This document shows, piece after piece, positions 1 through 9,020 of a stretch of 64,000 nucleotides of DNA (its first letter is position 1; every line of letters starts with the position of its first letter). The notes under the pieces were generated by a model. The model was not told the DNA's origin. It did no database searches and was given only the letters and a program-made list of their open reading frames with translations. Made by a program: the position numbers and the translations under genes. The DNA is taken from the NCBI RefSeq assembly GCF_030378205.1, contig NZ_CP127385.1, positions 3,512,001 through 3,576,000 on the forward strand. The letters run 5' to 3'. Source of the stretch: Bradyrhizobium sp. NP1 (GTDB lineage Bacteria > Pseudomonadota > Alphaproteobacteria > Rhizobiales > Xanthobacteraceae).

Positions 1-500
1 CGCCTTCAATAGCGAATCATGCGCGACCCGCCCCAGCGCGACGATCGCGCGCAGGTTCGGCATGGTTTCGATGGTCGCGGCGAGGAAGGGCCGGCAGGCG
101 TTGATCTCGGCCGGCAGCGGCTTGTTCTGCGGCGGCACGCAGCGCACCGCGTTGGCGATCCGGCAGTCGACCAGCCGCAGCCCGTCGTCCGGGCTGGCGC
201 GATAGGTGCCCGCGGCAAAGCCGTAGTCGAGCAGCGTCGCGTAGAGCAGGTCGCCGGCATAGTCTCCGGTGAAGGGACGACCGGTGCGGTTGGCGCCTTG
301 CAGACCCGGCGCCAGCCCCACGATCAGGAGCCGGGCGTCGGCATCGCCGAAAGACGGTACCGGCGAATTGAACCAGGCCGGCTCGCGCGCACGCGCCTCC
401 TCGCGGAAGGCCATGAGTCTGGGGCAGAGCGGGCAGTTCCGGTTGGGTTCGGTGACGAGGGCAGCTGGCGGGGAGCCCGCCAGCGCCGCATTGCGCTCAT
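1..500 (-). CDS. Uracil-DNA glycosylase, family 5 (UdgB-like), 3' part outside window, probable frameshift at start
   Basis: Removes uracil from DNA in base excision repair. Read on the minus strand, the protein begins around an N-terminal CPLCP cysteine pair (Fe-S ligands in this family), continues with VGLAPGLQGANRTGRPFTGD, the family 5 active-site motif, and reaches LVDCRIANAVRCVPPQNKPL before leaving the window. The reading frame has no ATG, GTG or TTG upstream of the cysteine pair. An ATG at 500-498 overlaps the TGA stop of the upstream NYN gene (ATGA, typical coupling) but is out of frame. One extra base near 494 would join them and give an N-terminus MS-x-NAALAGSPPAALV. This is therefore either a one-base deletion or sequencing error, or a rare CTG start at 483. 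Family call is firm; the start is not. Confidence 0.85.
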
Positions 501-1129
501 TCGTCGAAATCGTCTTCGCCCCTCGGCGCCATCGTGGTGGCGCGATGCAGGAATTGCGGCGCGTGGTGGCGCGACTCGCGCTCGCGCGGGGGCGGGCGTT
601 CGGACGGATCGCGGCCCAGCTTGGATTGCAGCTCGACCAGATCGGTGAACACGTCGGCCTGCCGGCGCAGTTCGTCGGCGATCATCGGCGGCTGGCTCGA
701 TATCGTGGAGATGACGGTGACGCGCACGCCGCGCCGCTGCATGGCCTCCACCAGCGATCGGAAATCGCCGTCGCCGGAGAACAGCACCATCTGGTCGATG
801 TGCTCGGCGAGTTCCATGGCATCGACCGCAAGCTCGATGTCCATGTTGCCCTTGACCTTGCGCCGGCCGCTGGCGTCGATGAATTCCTTGGTCGCCTTGG
901 TGACGACGGTGTAGCCGTTGTAGTCGAGCCAGTCGATCAGCGGACGGATCGAGGAATATTCCTGATCCTCGATGATCGCGGTGTAGTAGAACGCGCGCAA
1001 CAGCGTCCCGCGGCTCTGGAATTCCTTCAGCAGGCGCTTGTAGTCGATATCGAAACCGAGCGTCTTGGCCGTTGCATAGAGGTTGGCGCCGTCGATGAAG
1101 AGCGCGATCTTGTTGGAAGAAGTGGACAT
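497..1129 (-). CDS. NYN domain protein, LabA/DUF88 family
   Basis: A 210-residue protein with a PIN-like NYN fold, the family of predicted metal-dependent ribonucleases related to cyanobacterial LabA. Visible motifs are IALFIDGANLY (Asp13, Asn16), NMDIELAVDAM (Asp97) and FSGDGDF (Asp120, Asp122), which supply the expected acidic metal site. The last 45 residues are Arg/Pro/His rich and look disordered. The ATG at 1129 directly precedes the conserved strand. Its stop overlaps the likely start of the uracil-DNA glycosylase, so the two are probably cotranscribed. RNA substrate and role are unknown. It is divergent from rpoZ. Confidence 0.9.
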   Translation of the reverse strand: MSTSSNKIALFIDGANLYATAKTLGFDIDYKRLLKEFQSRGTLLRAFYYTAIIEDQEYSSIRPLIDWLDYNGYTVVTKATKEFIDASGRRKVKGNMDIELAVDAMELAEHIDQMVLFSGDGDFRSLVEAMQRRGVRVTVISTISSQPPMIADELRRQADVFTDLVELQSKLGRDPSERPPPRERESRHHAPQFLHRATTMAPRGEDDFDE

Positions 1130-1478
1130 TCGGTTTCTCGCATAGTTGTTGCTAGTCGTTTATTGGCGCGGCGGCAGTCGATCCGCGCATTTTCACGCAC
1201 TGCCAGAATCCTCCCAAATCGGATCGGTCGGACGCTACCGCAGATTAGGGAGGTTCAGGGCAATAAAAGTATAGTCTTGATGTCGCAATGAAGCGTTTTC
1301 TTGTCCAAATGCCGTGTCCCGCGGCTTTGGATGCTCCGGCCCATAGGCCCCGGCGAGGGGGTTAGCAGAGGGTGTTGCCAGGGCCAAATCACAAATTGAT
1401 CTTGCGAAACGGCCCCGAGAGCTATAACTAGCGCTCATAATCCGCATTTCTGGTCCCATTTAACGAAAGCGACAGGCG
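1130..1478. other. Divergent intergenic region, NYN gene / rpoZ
   Basis: No coding sequence is supported in these 349 bases. It must hold the promoters of the NYN gene (leftward) and rpoZ (rightward). The only site I can point to is the sigma70-like rpoZ promoter at 1401-1428. Confidence 0.5.
1401..1428 (+). promoter_or_regulatory. Candidate rpoZ promoter
   Basis: CTTGCG at 1401-1406 and TATAAC at 1423-1428 are separated by 16 bases and lie 50 bases before the rpoZ start. This fits the housekeeping sigma consensus of alphaproteobacteria (CTTGAC, 16-18, CTATAT). Prediction by eye only. Confidence 0.45.
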
Positions 1479-1871
1479 ATGGCGCGCGTCACTGTGGAAG
1501 ATTGCATCGACAAGGTCGACAACCGTTTCGACCTGGTTTTGTTGGCCGCGCACCGCGCTCGGATGATCTCGTCAGGCTCACAACTTACGATTGATCGGGA
1601 TAATGACAAGAACCCGGTCGTCTCGCTACGGGAAATCGCCGACTCGACCATTTCTCCCGAAGATTTGCGTGAAGAGTTGGTTCACTCGCTGCAGAAATTC
1701 GTTGAAGTGGATGAGCCGGAGCCCGATACCGTGCCGCTGATCGGTTCGGCTGGCGCCAGCGTCGATGCCGACGACACCGAAGTCGCAGTCGAGCGCATGA
1801 CCGAGGAGGAACTGCTCAAGGGCCTCGAAGGTCTCGCCCCGCCGGAAGAGCAGCCTGAAGAGGACGAGTGA
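1479..1871 (+). CDS. rpoZ: DNA-directed RNA polymerase omega subunit
   Basis: Small RNA polymerase subunit that chaperones beta' and takes part in the (p)ppGpp response. The protein (130 residues) starts [13 protein letters not shown] and carries the omega core [11 protein letters not shown] and VVSLREIAD, followed by the long acidic C-terminal tail usual in Rhizobiales omega proteins. It is followed by a strong terminator and lies upstream of rsh, the usual alphaproteobacterial order rpoZ-rsh, which places the polymerase target and the enzyme of ppGpp metabolism side by side. Confidence 0.97.
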   Translation: MARVTVEDCIDKVDNRFDLVLLAAHRARMISSGSQLTIDRDNDKNPVVSLREIADSTISPEDLREELVHSLQKFVEVDEPEPDTVPLIGSAGASVDADDTEVAVERMTEEELLKGLEGLAPPEEQPEEDE

Positions 1872-1903
1872 GCCGGCCGCGGGCCGCTTCCCGGAAATTC
1901 CAC

Positions 1904-1929
1904 AAGGCCCGGACCATGGTCCGGGCCTT
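1904..1929 (+). terminator. rpoZ terminator hairpin
   Basis: A perfect 26-base palindrome (arms around AAGGCCCGGACC) lies 32 bases after the rpoZ stop and is followed by a T-rich run (TTTGCTTTT). It separates rpoZ from rsh transcription. Confidence 0.8.
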
Positions 1930-2016
1930 TGCTTTTGCCGGCCGCCGCGATCGGGGCGCCGCTGGCGATCGGCCTCGTCCGTCTCCAAATGATCGGAACG
2001 GCGCCGGGATTTGGCG

Positions 2017-2174
2017 CCGGTGAAGCGGATTTGACCTCCGCCGCCCCCCTTGCGGGGCCTTCTTGACGCGAACTCAAATCCGAAGCTTCACCGGCATCAG
2101 CGCTTTGCTGGTGGTCCTTTAATTCTAACATTCGCGAAAGTGCCTCCCAAAGTGGCGAGCGAATGTTAGAATCA
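2017..2174. repeat. Two-module palindromic repeat, copy A
   Basis: Module 1 is an inverted pair: GTGAAGCGGATTTGA near 2020-2034 answered by TCAAATCCGAAGCTTCAC at about 2074-2091. After a short linker, module 2 pairs ATTCTAACATTCGC (2122-2135) with GCGAATGTTAGAAT (2159-2172). It is the most diverged of six copies in this window: module 1 ends CCGGTGAAG instead of CTCGTGGAG. It fills most of the rpoZ-rsh gap. Confidence 0.85.
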
Positions 2175-2201
2175 CGTCGTCAGGCTGAGCTTTTTTAAGG
2201 G

Positions 2202-4544
2202 ATGCCCCGTAACAGAGGTGTCCCGGACGTTGAGAGCAGTGATCCGATGGCGTATTGGCGCCGCAGCCCACCGCAGATGCAGGCCGCGACCGAGCAGGTC
2301 GCGGTGGCGCCATCGTCGTCCTCGCTTCCCGCGAAGCCGGCAAAGCCGGCGCGCCCGCGGATGATGCGGCAATACGACCTGGTCGAGCGCGTCCGCTCCT
2401 ACAATCCGAACACCAACGAGGACCTGCTCAACCGCGCCTATGTCTACGCCATGAAGGCGCATGGCTCGCAGACCCGCGCCTCCGGCGACCCCTATTTTTC
2501 ACACCCGCTCGAGGTCGCCGCGATCCTGACCGGGCTGAAGCTCGACGACGCCACCATCGTGGCGGCGCTGCTGCACGACACCATCGAGGACACCGAGGCG
2601 ACCCGGGCCGAGATCGACCAGGTCTTCGGACACGAGATCGGCGCGCTGGTCGAGGGCCTGACCAAGCTGAAGCGGCTGGAGCTGGTCTCGCGCGAGGCCA
2701 AGCAGGCCGAGAACCTGCGCAAGCTCCTGCTCGCCATCGCCGACGACGTCCGCGTGCTCCTGGTCAAGCTTGCCGATCGTCTCCACAACATGCGCACGCT
2801 CGAATTCGTAGCCCCGGCCTCGCGCCGGCGCATCGCCGACGAGACGCTCGACATCTATGCGCCGCTCGCCGGGCGCATGGGCATGCAGGAGATGCGGGAA
2901 GAGCTCGAGGACCTTTCCTTCCGCACGCTCGATCCGGAGGCCCATGCGGTCGTCACGCAGCGGCTCGACGCGCTCGCCGAGCGCAACCGCAACCTGATCG
3001 GCGAGATCGAAAGCCAGCTCTCCAAGAACCTGCGCAGCAACGGCCTCACCGCGCGGGTCTATGGGCGGCGCAAGCGGCCGTTCTCGATCTGGACCAAGAT
3101 GCAGCGCAAGTCGGTGGGCTTCGAGCAACTCTCCGATATTTTCGGCTTCCGCATCGTGATGGGTGATCTGGAGGCCTGCTATCGCGCGCTCGGCGTCGTG
3201 CACACGACCTGGCCGGTGGTGCCCGGGCGCTTCAAGGATTACATCTCGACGCCGAAGCAGAACGACTACCGCTCGATCCACACCACCGTGATCGGCCCGG
3301 GCAACCAGCGCGTCGAGCTGCAGATCCGCACCGAGGAGATGGACAAGATCGCCGAGTTCGGTATCGCGGCGCACGTCTTCTACAAGGACGGGGTGGGTTC
3401 GCCGACCGAGCTCCTGAAGCGCGAATCCAACGCGTTCGCCTGGCTGCGCCACACCATCGGCATCCTCTCGGAAAGCGCCAATCCGGAGGAGTTCCTCGAG
3501 CACACCAAGCTCGAGCTGTTCCACGACCAGGTGTTCTGCTTCACCCCGAAGGGCAAGCTGATCGCGCTGCCGCGGCAGGCCAACGTCATCGATTTCGCCT
3601 ATGCGGTGCACACCGACGTCGGCAACAGCGCGGTCGGCTGCAAGATCAACGGCAAGTTCGCGCCATTGTCGTCCGAGCTTCAGAACGGCGACGAGGTTGA
3701 GGTCCTGACCTCGCAGGCGCAGTCCGCGCCGCCCTCGGCGTGGGAGTCGCTCGCGGTGACCGGCAAGGCGCGCGCGGCGATCCGGCGCGCCACCCGCACC
3801 GCCGTGCGCGACCAGTATGCGGGGCTCGGCCGGCGCATCGTCGAGCGCCTGTTCGAGCGCGCCAAGATCGACTATGCCGACGACAAGCTGAAGGGCGCGC
3901 TGCCCAGGCTGGCGCGTGCCTCGATCGACGACGTGATGGCGGCGGTCGGCCGCGGCGAGATGAAGGCCTCCGACGTCGCCCGCGCGATGTATCCCGACTA
4001 CAAGGAGGAGCGGGTCGCCCGCTACGGCGGCAAGAAGAGCCTCGCGGTGAAGCTGAAGCTCAAATCGCCGCCCGAGCCTACACGCAGCCCGTCGGCGATC
4101 CCGATCCGGGGCATCAACTCCGACCTGCCGGTCAAGTTCGCCCCGAACGGCGGCGCCGTGCCGGGCGACCGGATCGTCGGCATCGTCACCCCGGGCGAGG
4201 GGATCACCATCTATCCGATCCAGTCGCCTGCGCTGAAGGATTTCGAGGAGCAGCCGGAGCGCTGGCTCGACGTGCGCTGGGATGTCGATGAGACGACCCC
4301 GCAGCGCTTCCCGGCGCGCATCCGCATCGACAACGTCAACGAGCCCGGCAGCCTCGCCCAGGTCGCCACCGTGATTGCCGAGCACGACGGCAACATCGAC
4401 AATATCAGCATGCACCGCCGCTCGCCCGACTTCACCGAGCTGACCATCGACCTCGAGGTCTATGACCTCAAGCATCTCAGCGCTATTATCGCTCAGTTGC
4501 GCGCAAAGGCCGTGGTCGCCCGGGTCGAGCGCGTCAACGGGTAG
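2202..4544 (+). CDS. rsh: Bifunctional (p)ppGpp synthetase/hydrolase, RelA/SpoT homologue
   Basis: Makes and degrades the stringent-response alarmone; alphaproteobacteria usually have this single long RSH. Domains in order: HD hydrolase (YFSHPLEVA and LLHDTIEDT at about residues 98-131), synthetase ([17 protein letters not shown], about 345-365), TGS ([14 protein letters not shown], about 445-500) and C-terminal ACT (about 700-780). Both catalytic halves look intact. The longest reading gives 780 residues. ATGs at 2247 (MAYWRR) and 2361 (MMRQYDL) are alternatives, and no start has a convincing ribosome-binding site. The first 50 residues are Pro/Ala rich. It is followed at 29 bases by pdxJ. 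Confidence 0.96.
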   Translation: MPRNRGVPDVESSDPMAYWRRSPPQMQAATEQVAVAPSSSSLPAKPAKPARPRMMRQYDLVERVRSYNPNTNEDLLNRAYVYAMKAHGSQTRASGDPYFSHPLEVAAILTGLKLDDATIVAALLHDTIEDTEATRAEIDQVFGHEIGALVEGLTKLKRLELVSREAKQAENLRKLLLAIADDVRVLLVKLADRLHNMRTLEFVAPASRRRIADETLDIYAPLAGRMGMQEMREELEDLSFRTLDPEAHAVVTQRLDALAERNRNLIGEIESQLSKNLRSNGLTARVYGRRKRPFSIWTKMQRKSVGFEQLSDIFGFRIVMGDLEACYRALGVVHTTWPVVPGRFKDYISTPKQNDYRSIHTTVIGPGNQRVELQIRTEEMDKIAEFGIAAHVFYKDGVGSPTELLKRESNAFAWLRHTIGILSESANPEEFLEHTKLELFHDQVFCFTPKGKLIALPRQANVIDFAYAVHTDVGNSAVGCKINGKFAPLSSELQNGDEVEVLTSQAQSAPPSAWESLAVTGKARAAIRRATRTAVRDQYAGLGRRIVERLFERAKIDYADDKLKGALPRLARASIDDVMAAVGRGEMKASDVARAMYPDYKEERVARYGGKKSLAVKLKLKSPPEPTRSPSAIPIRGINSDLPVKFAPNGGAVPGDRIVGIVTPGEGITIYPIQSPALKDFEEQPERWLDVRWDVDETTPQRFPARIRIDNVNEPGSLAQVATVIAEHDGNIDNISMHRRSPDFTELTIDLEVYDLKHLSAIIAQLRAKAVVARVERVNG

Positions 4545-4573
4545 TCCTGCCTGTCCGCCTGAGAGTCCTGGAA

Positions 4574-5335
4574 ATGCCTAATCCCTTGCCGCTTCGCCTC
4601 GGCGTCAATGTCGATCACGTCGCCACCCTGCGAAATGCCCGGGGAGGGCCGCGCCCCGATCCGGTGCGCGCGGCGCAGCTCGCGATCGCGGCCGGCGCCG
4701 ACGGCATCACGGCGCATCTGCGGGAGGACCGGCGCCATATCCGTGACGTCGACATGGCCCGGCTGAAGGCCGAGATCGCCAAGCCCCTGAATTTCGAGAT
4801 GGCGGCAACCGAGGACATGCTGCGCATTTCGCTCGCAACCAGGCCGCATGCCGTGTGCCTGGTGCCGGAGCGGCGCGAGGAGCTCACCACCGAAGGCGGC
4901 CTCGATGTCGTCGGCCAGCACAATGCGCTGGCTCCCTTCATCGCCAGGCTCGGCGATGCCGGCATTCGCGTGTCCCTGTTCATCGCCGCCGACCCGCGGC
5001 AGATCGAGATGGCGGCCAAGCTGCGCGCGCCGGTCATCGAGATCCATACCGGGGCCTGGTGTGACGCGGTCGTCGACGGGCACGTCGAGAAGGCGGAGGC
5101 CGAATGGCGGCGCATCGTCGCCGGCGCAAAGCTCGCCCGCGCGGCCGGCCTGGAGGTGCATGCCGGCCACGGCCTCGACTATGCGACCGCGGAGACGATT
5201 GCCGGACTGCCCGAGATCGCCGAGCTCAACATCGGCTACTTCATGATCGGCGAGGCCCTGTTCGTCGGGCTCGGCGAGACGGTCAAGGCCATGCGCGCGG
5301 CGATGGACCGCGGCCGGGGCGGGATAGTTGCATGA
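4574..5335 (+). CDS. pdxJ: Pyridoxine 5'-phosphate synthase
   Basis: Condenses 1-deoxyxylulose 5-phosphate with 3-amino-2-oxopropyl phosphate in the last step of DXP-dependent vitamin B6 synthesis. The 253-residue TIM-barrel protein starts with the family signature [19 protein letters not shown] and keeps the later VSLFIAAD and [10 protein letters not shown] segments. Its TGA overlaps the acpS ATG by four bases, so translation is probably coupled. pdxJ-acpS-lepB-rnc-era is the standard order in this group. Confidence 0.97.
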   Translation: MPNPLPLRLGVNVDHVATLRNARGGPRPDPVRAAQLAIAAGADGITAHLREDRRHIRDVDMARLKAEIAKPLNFEMAATEDMLRISLATRPHAVCLVPERREELTTEGGLDVVGQHNALAPFIARLGDAGIRVSLFIAADPRQIEMAAKLRAPVIEIHTGAWCDAVVDGHVEKAEAEWRRIVAGAKLARAAGLEVHAGHGLDYATAETIAGLPEIAELNIGYFMIGEALFVGLGETVKAMRAAMDRGRGGIVA

Positions 5336-5751
5336 TCATCGGGATCGGCTCCGATCTGATCGACATTCGCCGCGTGGCGAAGGTGATCGAGCGGCACGGT
5401 GACCGCTTCCTCGACCGCATCTTCACCGAGGTCGAGCGCGGGAAGGCCACCCGCCGCGCCAGGAGCGAGAAGATGGTGGTGGCGACCTATGCCAAGCGCT
5501 TTGCCGCCAAGGAGGCCTGCTCGAAGGCGCTCGGCACCGGGATCAGGCGCGGCGTCTGGTGGCGCGACATGGGGGTCGTGAACCTGCCGGGTGGCCGGCC
5601 GACCATGGAATTGACCGGCGGCGCGCTGGCCCGGCTGCGCGAGCTGACGCCGGCCGGGTTCGAGGCCAGGATCGACCTTTCCATCACGGACGACTGGCCG
5701 ATCGCGCAGGCCTTCGTCATAATTTCGGCGGTGCCGGCAGGCAATTCCTGA
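5332..5751 (+). CDS. acpS: Holo-[acyl-carrier-protein] synthase
   Basis: Transfers 4'-phosphopantetheine from CoA to apo-ACP. The ATG lies in ATGA shared with the pdxJ stop. The 139-residue protein opens [12 protein letters not shown], with Asp8 in the Mg site, and contains [16 protein letters not shown] with the conserved Glu. This is the canonical AcpS size and layout. Confidence 0.96.
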   Translation: MIIGIGSDLIDIRRVAKVIERHGDRFLDRIFTEVERGKATRRARSEKMVVATYAKRFAAKEACSKALGTGIRRGVWWRDMGVVNLPGGRPTMELTGGALARLRELTPAGFEARIDLSITDDWPIAQAFVIISAVPAGNS

Positions 5752-5819
5752 TGCGGGCGGCCGATTCGGAGGCTGGAACAAAAATCCGTTATATTTCAAT
5801 GGATTGTCTAGTTTTGATG

Positions 5820-5899
5820 AGACGGTTGATTGCGCGTCTGCCAACAACCGTCTAAAGATCGCCCAAGGGCTGGTTCGGGGTTCTCCCGGAACCGGCCCT
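5820..5899. other. Two hairpins between acpS and lepB
   Basis: AGACGGTTG (5820-5828) pairs with CAACCGTCT (5845-5853). A second, longer imperfect stem has arms 5866-5880 and 5885-5899, with one mismatch and one wobble around a 4-base loop. Neither has a U-tract. They may attenuate or stabilise the acpS-lepB transcript. The 245-base gap holds no gene. Confidence 0.5.
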
Positions 5900-5996
5900 C
5901 ATTGACAGAATTGGACCAATTCCTTGAGGCGAGGCAGCGCGCCATTCGCGAAAGGAAGATGTTCTGCCACAGGGTCGCGACGGGGATTGGATAACG

Positions 5997-6758
5997 ATGA
6001 GCGTGACTTCAGGGACGAAAACCGAAAGCGGCCTGGGCGAAACCATCCGCGTCGTCATCCATGCCCTCTTGATCGCGCTCGTGATCCGCACCTTCCTGTT
6101 CCAGCCCTTCAACATCCCCTCCGGCTCGATGAAGGCGACGCTGCTGGTCGGCGACTACCTGTTCGTATCGAAATATTCCTACGGCTACAGCCATTATTCG
6201 ATCCCGCTGTCGCCGCCGTTGTTCTCGGGCCGCATCTTCGGCTCGGAGCCCAATCGCGGCGACATCGTCGTGTTCCGCCTGCCGAAGGATGATTCCACCG
6301 ACTACATCAAGCGCGTGATCGGCCTGCCCGGCGACCGCATCCAGATGAAGGAAGGGCTGCTCTACATCAACGACGTGCCGGTCCAGCGCGAACGCATCAG
6401 CGATTTCATCGGCGAGGACCCCTGCGGGTCGTCGGACGCGACCGCGCGGGTGAAGCGCTGGAAGGAGACGCTGCCGAACGGCGTCAGCTACGAGACGCTC
6501 GATTGCGTCGACAACGGCTTCTACGACAACACCAACATCTACACGGTGCCGGCCGGCCACTTCTTCATGATGGGCGACAACCGCGACAACTCAACCGACA
6601 GCCGCGTGCTGTCGGCGGTCGGCTATGTGCCGTTCGAAAACATCGTCGGCCGCGCCCAGATGATCTTCTTTTCGATCGCCGAAGGCGAGCATGCCTGGAT
6701 GATCTGGCGCTGGCCGACGGCAGTGCGCTGGAATCGCCTCTTCAAAATCGTGCGATGA
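5997..6758 (+). CDS. lepB: Signal peptidase I
   Basis: Inner-membrane serine protease that removes Sec and Tat signal peptides. The 253-residue protein has a transmembrane anchor at residues 18-36, the catalytic Ser44 in NIPSGSMKATLL, the general base Lys105 in DYIKRVIGLPGDR, and the GDNRDNSTDSR box near the C-terminus. Its stop overlaps the rnc start (ATGA at 6755-6758), indicating coupled translation. Confidence 0.97.
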   Translation: MSVTSGTKTESGLGETIRVVIHALLIALVIRTFLFQPFNIPSGSMKATLLVGDYLFVSKYSYGYSHYSIPLSPPLFSGRIFGSEPNRGDIVVFRLPKDDSTDYIKRVIGLPGDRIQMKEGLLYINDVPVQRERISDFIGEDPCGSSDATARVKRWKETLPNGVSYETLDCVDNGFYDNTNIYTVPAGHFFMMGDNRDNSTDSRVLSAVGYVPFENIVGRAQMIFFSIAEGEHAWMIWRWPTAVRWNRLFKIVR

Positions 6759-7597
6759 ACGACGAAACGCCCGACATCCAGACTGCGACGGCACGCGAGG
6801 CCGAGCCGCAAGCTCAGGCGCCAGCTCGTCAGAAAGCTGAAGGGCAGGAGGCTGCTGCCGCGCGCAAGCCGCCCCGGAAGAAGCGCGCCAAAAGCAGCGC
6901 GAAGGCTGCGACCGCGGCGATCGAGGCGCGCATCGGACACACGTTCGCCGACGCAAGCCTGCTCGCCACCGCCTTCACCCATGTCTCGGCGCTCAAATCC
7001 AGCCGCAAGCGCAGCGAGAGCTACCAGCGGCTGGAGTTCCTCGGCGACCATGTGCTCGGGCTGGTCGTGTCCGACATGCTCTATCGCGCCTTTCCGAGCG
7101 CGGATGAGGGCGAGCTCTCGAAGCGCCTTGCCGAGCTCGTGCGCAAGGAAAGCTGCGCCGACGTCGCGCGGTCGCTCGGGCTCGGCGACGATATCAAGCT
7201 CGGCGCGGTTGGCGCGGGCGCGGGCGCGCGGCTGCGCAAATCGGTGCTGGGCGACGTCTGCGAGGCGGTCATTGGCGCGATCTATCTCGACGGCGGACAC
7301 GCGGCCGCGGCGGAGTTCGTCGCGCGCAACTGGACCGAGCGAATGCACAAGCCGCGCCGGCCGCTGCGCGATCCGAAGACGGTGCTGCAGGAATGGGCCC
7401 AGGGCAAGGGCCTGCCGACCCCGGTCTATCGCGAGGTCGAGCGCACCGGCCCGCACCACGACCCGCAGTTCCGTGTCGCGGTCGACCTGCCTGGGCTCGC
7501 GCCGGCCGAAGGCGTCGGCGGCAGCAAGCGCGCCGCGGAAAAGGTCGCGGCATCCGTGATGATCGAGCGCGAAGGCGTCGGCAGCAATGATGGCTGA
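6755..7597 (+). CDS. rnc: Ribonuclease III
   Basis: Double-strand-specific endoribonuclease for rRNA processing and sRNA-mRNA turnover. The 280-residue protein has a charged Ala/Lys-rich N-terminal extension of about 50 residues. It then has the catalytic domain with YQRLEFLGDHVLGL and LGDVCEAVIGAIYLDGG, the two acidic Mg-binding motifs, and a C-terminal dsRNA-binding domain (PKTVLQEWAQGKGLPTPVY). The extension makes it longer than the roughly 226 residues of E. coli RNase III, as in other Bradyrhizobium. It overlaps era by 11 bases. Confidence 0.96.
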   Translation: MNDETPDIQTATAREAEPQAQAPARQKAEGQEAAAARKPPRKKRAKSSAKAATAAIEARIGHTFADASLLATAFTHVSALKSSRKRSESYQRLEFLGDHVLGLVVSDMLYRAFPSADEGELSKRLAELVRKESCADVARSLGLGDDIKLGAVGAGAGARLRKSVLGDVCEAVIGAIYLDGGHAAAAEFVARNWTERMHKPRRPLRDPKTVLQEWAQGKGLPTPVYREVERTGPHHDPQFRVAVDLPGLAPAEGVGGSKRAAEKVAASVMIEREGVGSNDG

Positions 7598-8516
7598 GTC
7601 TGTCGGCGGCGCCGCGCCCGCCGAGACGCGTTGCGGCTTCGTCGCGCTGATCGGTGCGCCCAACGTGGGCAAGTCCACCCTGGTCAACGCGCTGGTAGGC
7701 TCCAAGGTCACGATCGTCTCGCGCAAGGTGCAGACCACGCGTGCGCTGATCCGCGGCATCGTGATCGAGGGCCACGCACAGATCATCCTGGTCGACACGC
7801 CCGGCATCTTCGCGCCGAAGCGCCGCCTCGACCGCGCCATGGTGTCGACCGCCTGGAGCGGCGCCCACGACGCCGATCTGGTCTGCGTGCTGCTCGACGC
7901 CAAGGCCGGGATCGACGACGATGCCGACGCCATCCTGGCGAGGGCAGCCGCGGTCGATCACGAGAAGATCCTGGTCATAAACAAGATCGATCTGGTGCCG
8001 CGCGAGAAGCTGCTGGCGCTGGCGAAGGCCGCCAATGAGCGCCTGCCGTTCGCGCGCACCTTCATGGTCTCGGCGCTGTCGGGCGACGGCGTCGCCGACC
8101 TGCGAGAGGGGCTCGCGGCGATGGTGCCGGCGGGGCCGTTCCTCTATCCGGAAGACCAGATGTCGGATGCGCCGATGCGACACCTGGCGGCCGAGATCAC
8201 CCGGGAGAAGATCTTCGCCAAGCTGCATCAGGAACTGCCGTACCAGTCGACCGTCGAAACCGATAGCTGGACCGAGCGCAAGGACGGCTCGATCCGCATC
8301 GAGCAGACGATCTTTGTCGAGCGCGAAAGCCAGCGCAAGATCGTGCTCGGCAAGGGCGGCGCCACCATCAAGTCGATCGGGGCGGACGCGCGACGCGAGA
8401 TCGCCGAGATCACGGGCTGCCTGGTCCACCTGTTTCTGTTCGTCAAGGTGCGCGAGAATTGGGGTGACGATCCCGACCGCTACAGGGAGATGGGGCTCGA
8501 GTTTCCCCGGGAATAG
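7587..8516 (+). CDS. era: GTPase Era
   Basis: GTPase that binds the 3' end of 16S rRNA during 30S maturation. G motifs in order: GAPNVGKST (G1), VDTPGIF (G3), NKIDLV (G4) and SALSGDG (G5). The C-terminal KH domain shows VLGKGGATIKSIG. It has 309 residues. The ATG at 7587 lies inside rnc; a second in-frame ATG at 7590 is equally possible. Confidence 0.96.
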   Translation: MMAESVGGAAPAETRCGFVALIGAPNVGKSTLVNALVGSKVTIVSRKVQTTRALIRGIVIEGHAQIILVDTPGIFAPKRRLDRAMVSTAWSGAHDADLVCVLLDAKAGIDDDADAILARAAAVDHEKILVINKIDLVPREKLLALAKAANERLPFARTFMVSALSGDGVADLREGLAAMVPAGPFLYPEDQMSDAPMRHLAAEITREKIFAKLHQELPYQSTVETDSWTERKDGSIRIEQTIFVERESQRKIVLGKGGATIKSIGADARREIAEITGCLVHLFLFVKVRENWGDDPDRYREMGLEFPRE

Positions 8517-8519
8517 GCA

Positions 8520-8900
8520 ATGAACGTACCCCGCAACGTGCTTTGGTTCGAGGCACTGCTTTATCTGTCGCTGACGCTCGATGCGCTCTCGGTCGCGTTC
8601 CAGGATCGGACGCCGAGCGCCGAGATGACGGAAGCCATGATCATGGTGGCGACCGTCATGGCCGGCGCGTTGATCCTGCTGCTCGTCTATTTCGTTTACC
8701 TCGCCGCCCGGCAGCGCAGGAACTGGCCGCGCTGGGTGCTTGCCGCCGCGCTCGTGTTGTCCGTGATCTCCCTGGTGCAGATCATCGGCGACAGCGGGCT
8801 TGCGCTCGACAGCGGCATCGAAATCGTCTCCTGCCTCCTGACCGCGGCCGGGCTCTATTTCTCGTTCACCGGCGACGCGCAGGGCTGGTTCAACGCGTAG
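8520..8900 (+). CDS. Small integral membrane protein, unknown function
   Basis: Predicted 126 residues with four hydrophobic segments (about residues 7-26, 40-64, 72-92 and 98-118) and little else, so it is probably a four-helix membrane protein. It starts four bases after the era stop and so belongs to the same transcript, but it is not part of the classical era-recO core. I do not recognise the family with confidence. Confidence 0.75.
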   Translation: MNVPRNVLWFEALLYLSLTLDALSVAFQDRTPSAEMTEAMIMVATVMAGALILLLVYFVYLAARQRRNWPRWVLAAALVLSVISLVQIIGDSGLALDSGIEIVSCLLTAAGLYFSFTGDAQGWFNA

Positions 8901-8911
8901 GACGGCCGTTG

Positions 8912-9005
8912 CGTAGGGTGGGCAAAGGCGCGTTTCGCGCCGTGCCCGCCACGACGATGCGTATTGATCGGTTTGGTGGGCTCGCTTCGCTTAGCCTACC
9001 CTACG
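8912..9005. repeat. Palindromic intergenic repeat (GTAGGGTGGGCAAAGG type)
   Basis: CGTAGGGT (8912-8919) is answered by ACCCTACG (8998-9005). Inside is GGTGGGCAAAGG-GCGCGTTTCGCGC-GTGCCC, then GGTGGGCTCGCTTCGCTTAGCCTACC, forming nested stems. Elements beginning GTAGGGTGGGCAAAGG are common between genes in Bradyrhizobium genomes (from memory). It sits between the era-linked membrane ORF and recO. Confidence 0.75.
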
Positions 9006-9020
9006 TGATACCTTTAGCCC

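Noticed and set aside
2499..4475. A 658-codon open frame antisense to rsh
   Set aside because: rsh is complete with all domains; the opposite frame is a GC-codon shadow with no domain and no ribosome-binding site.
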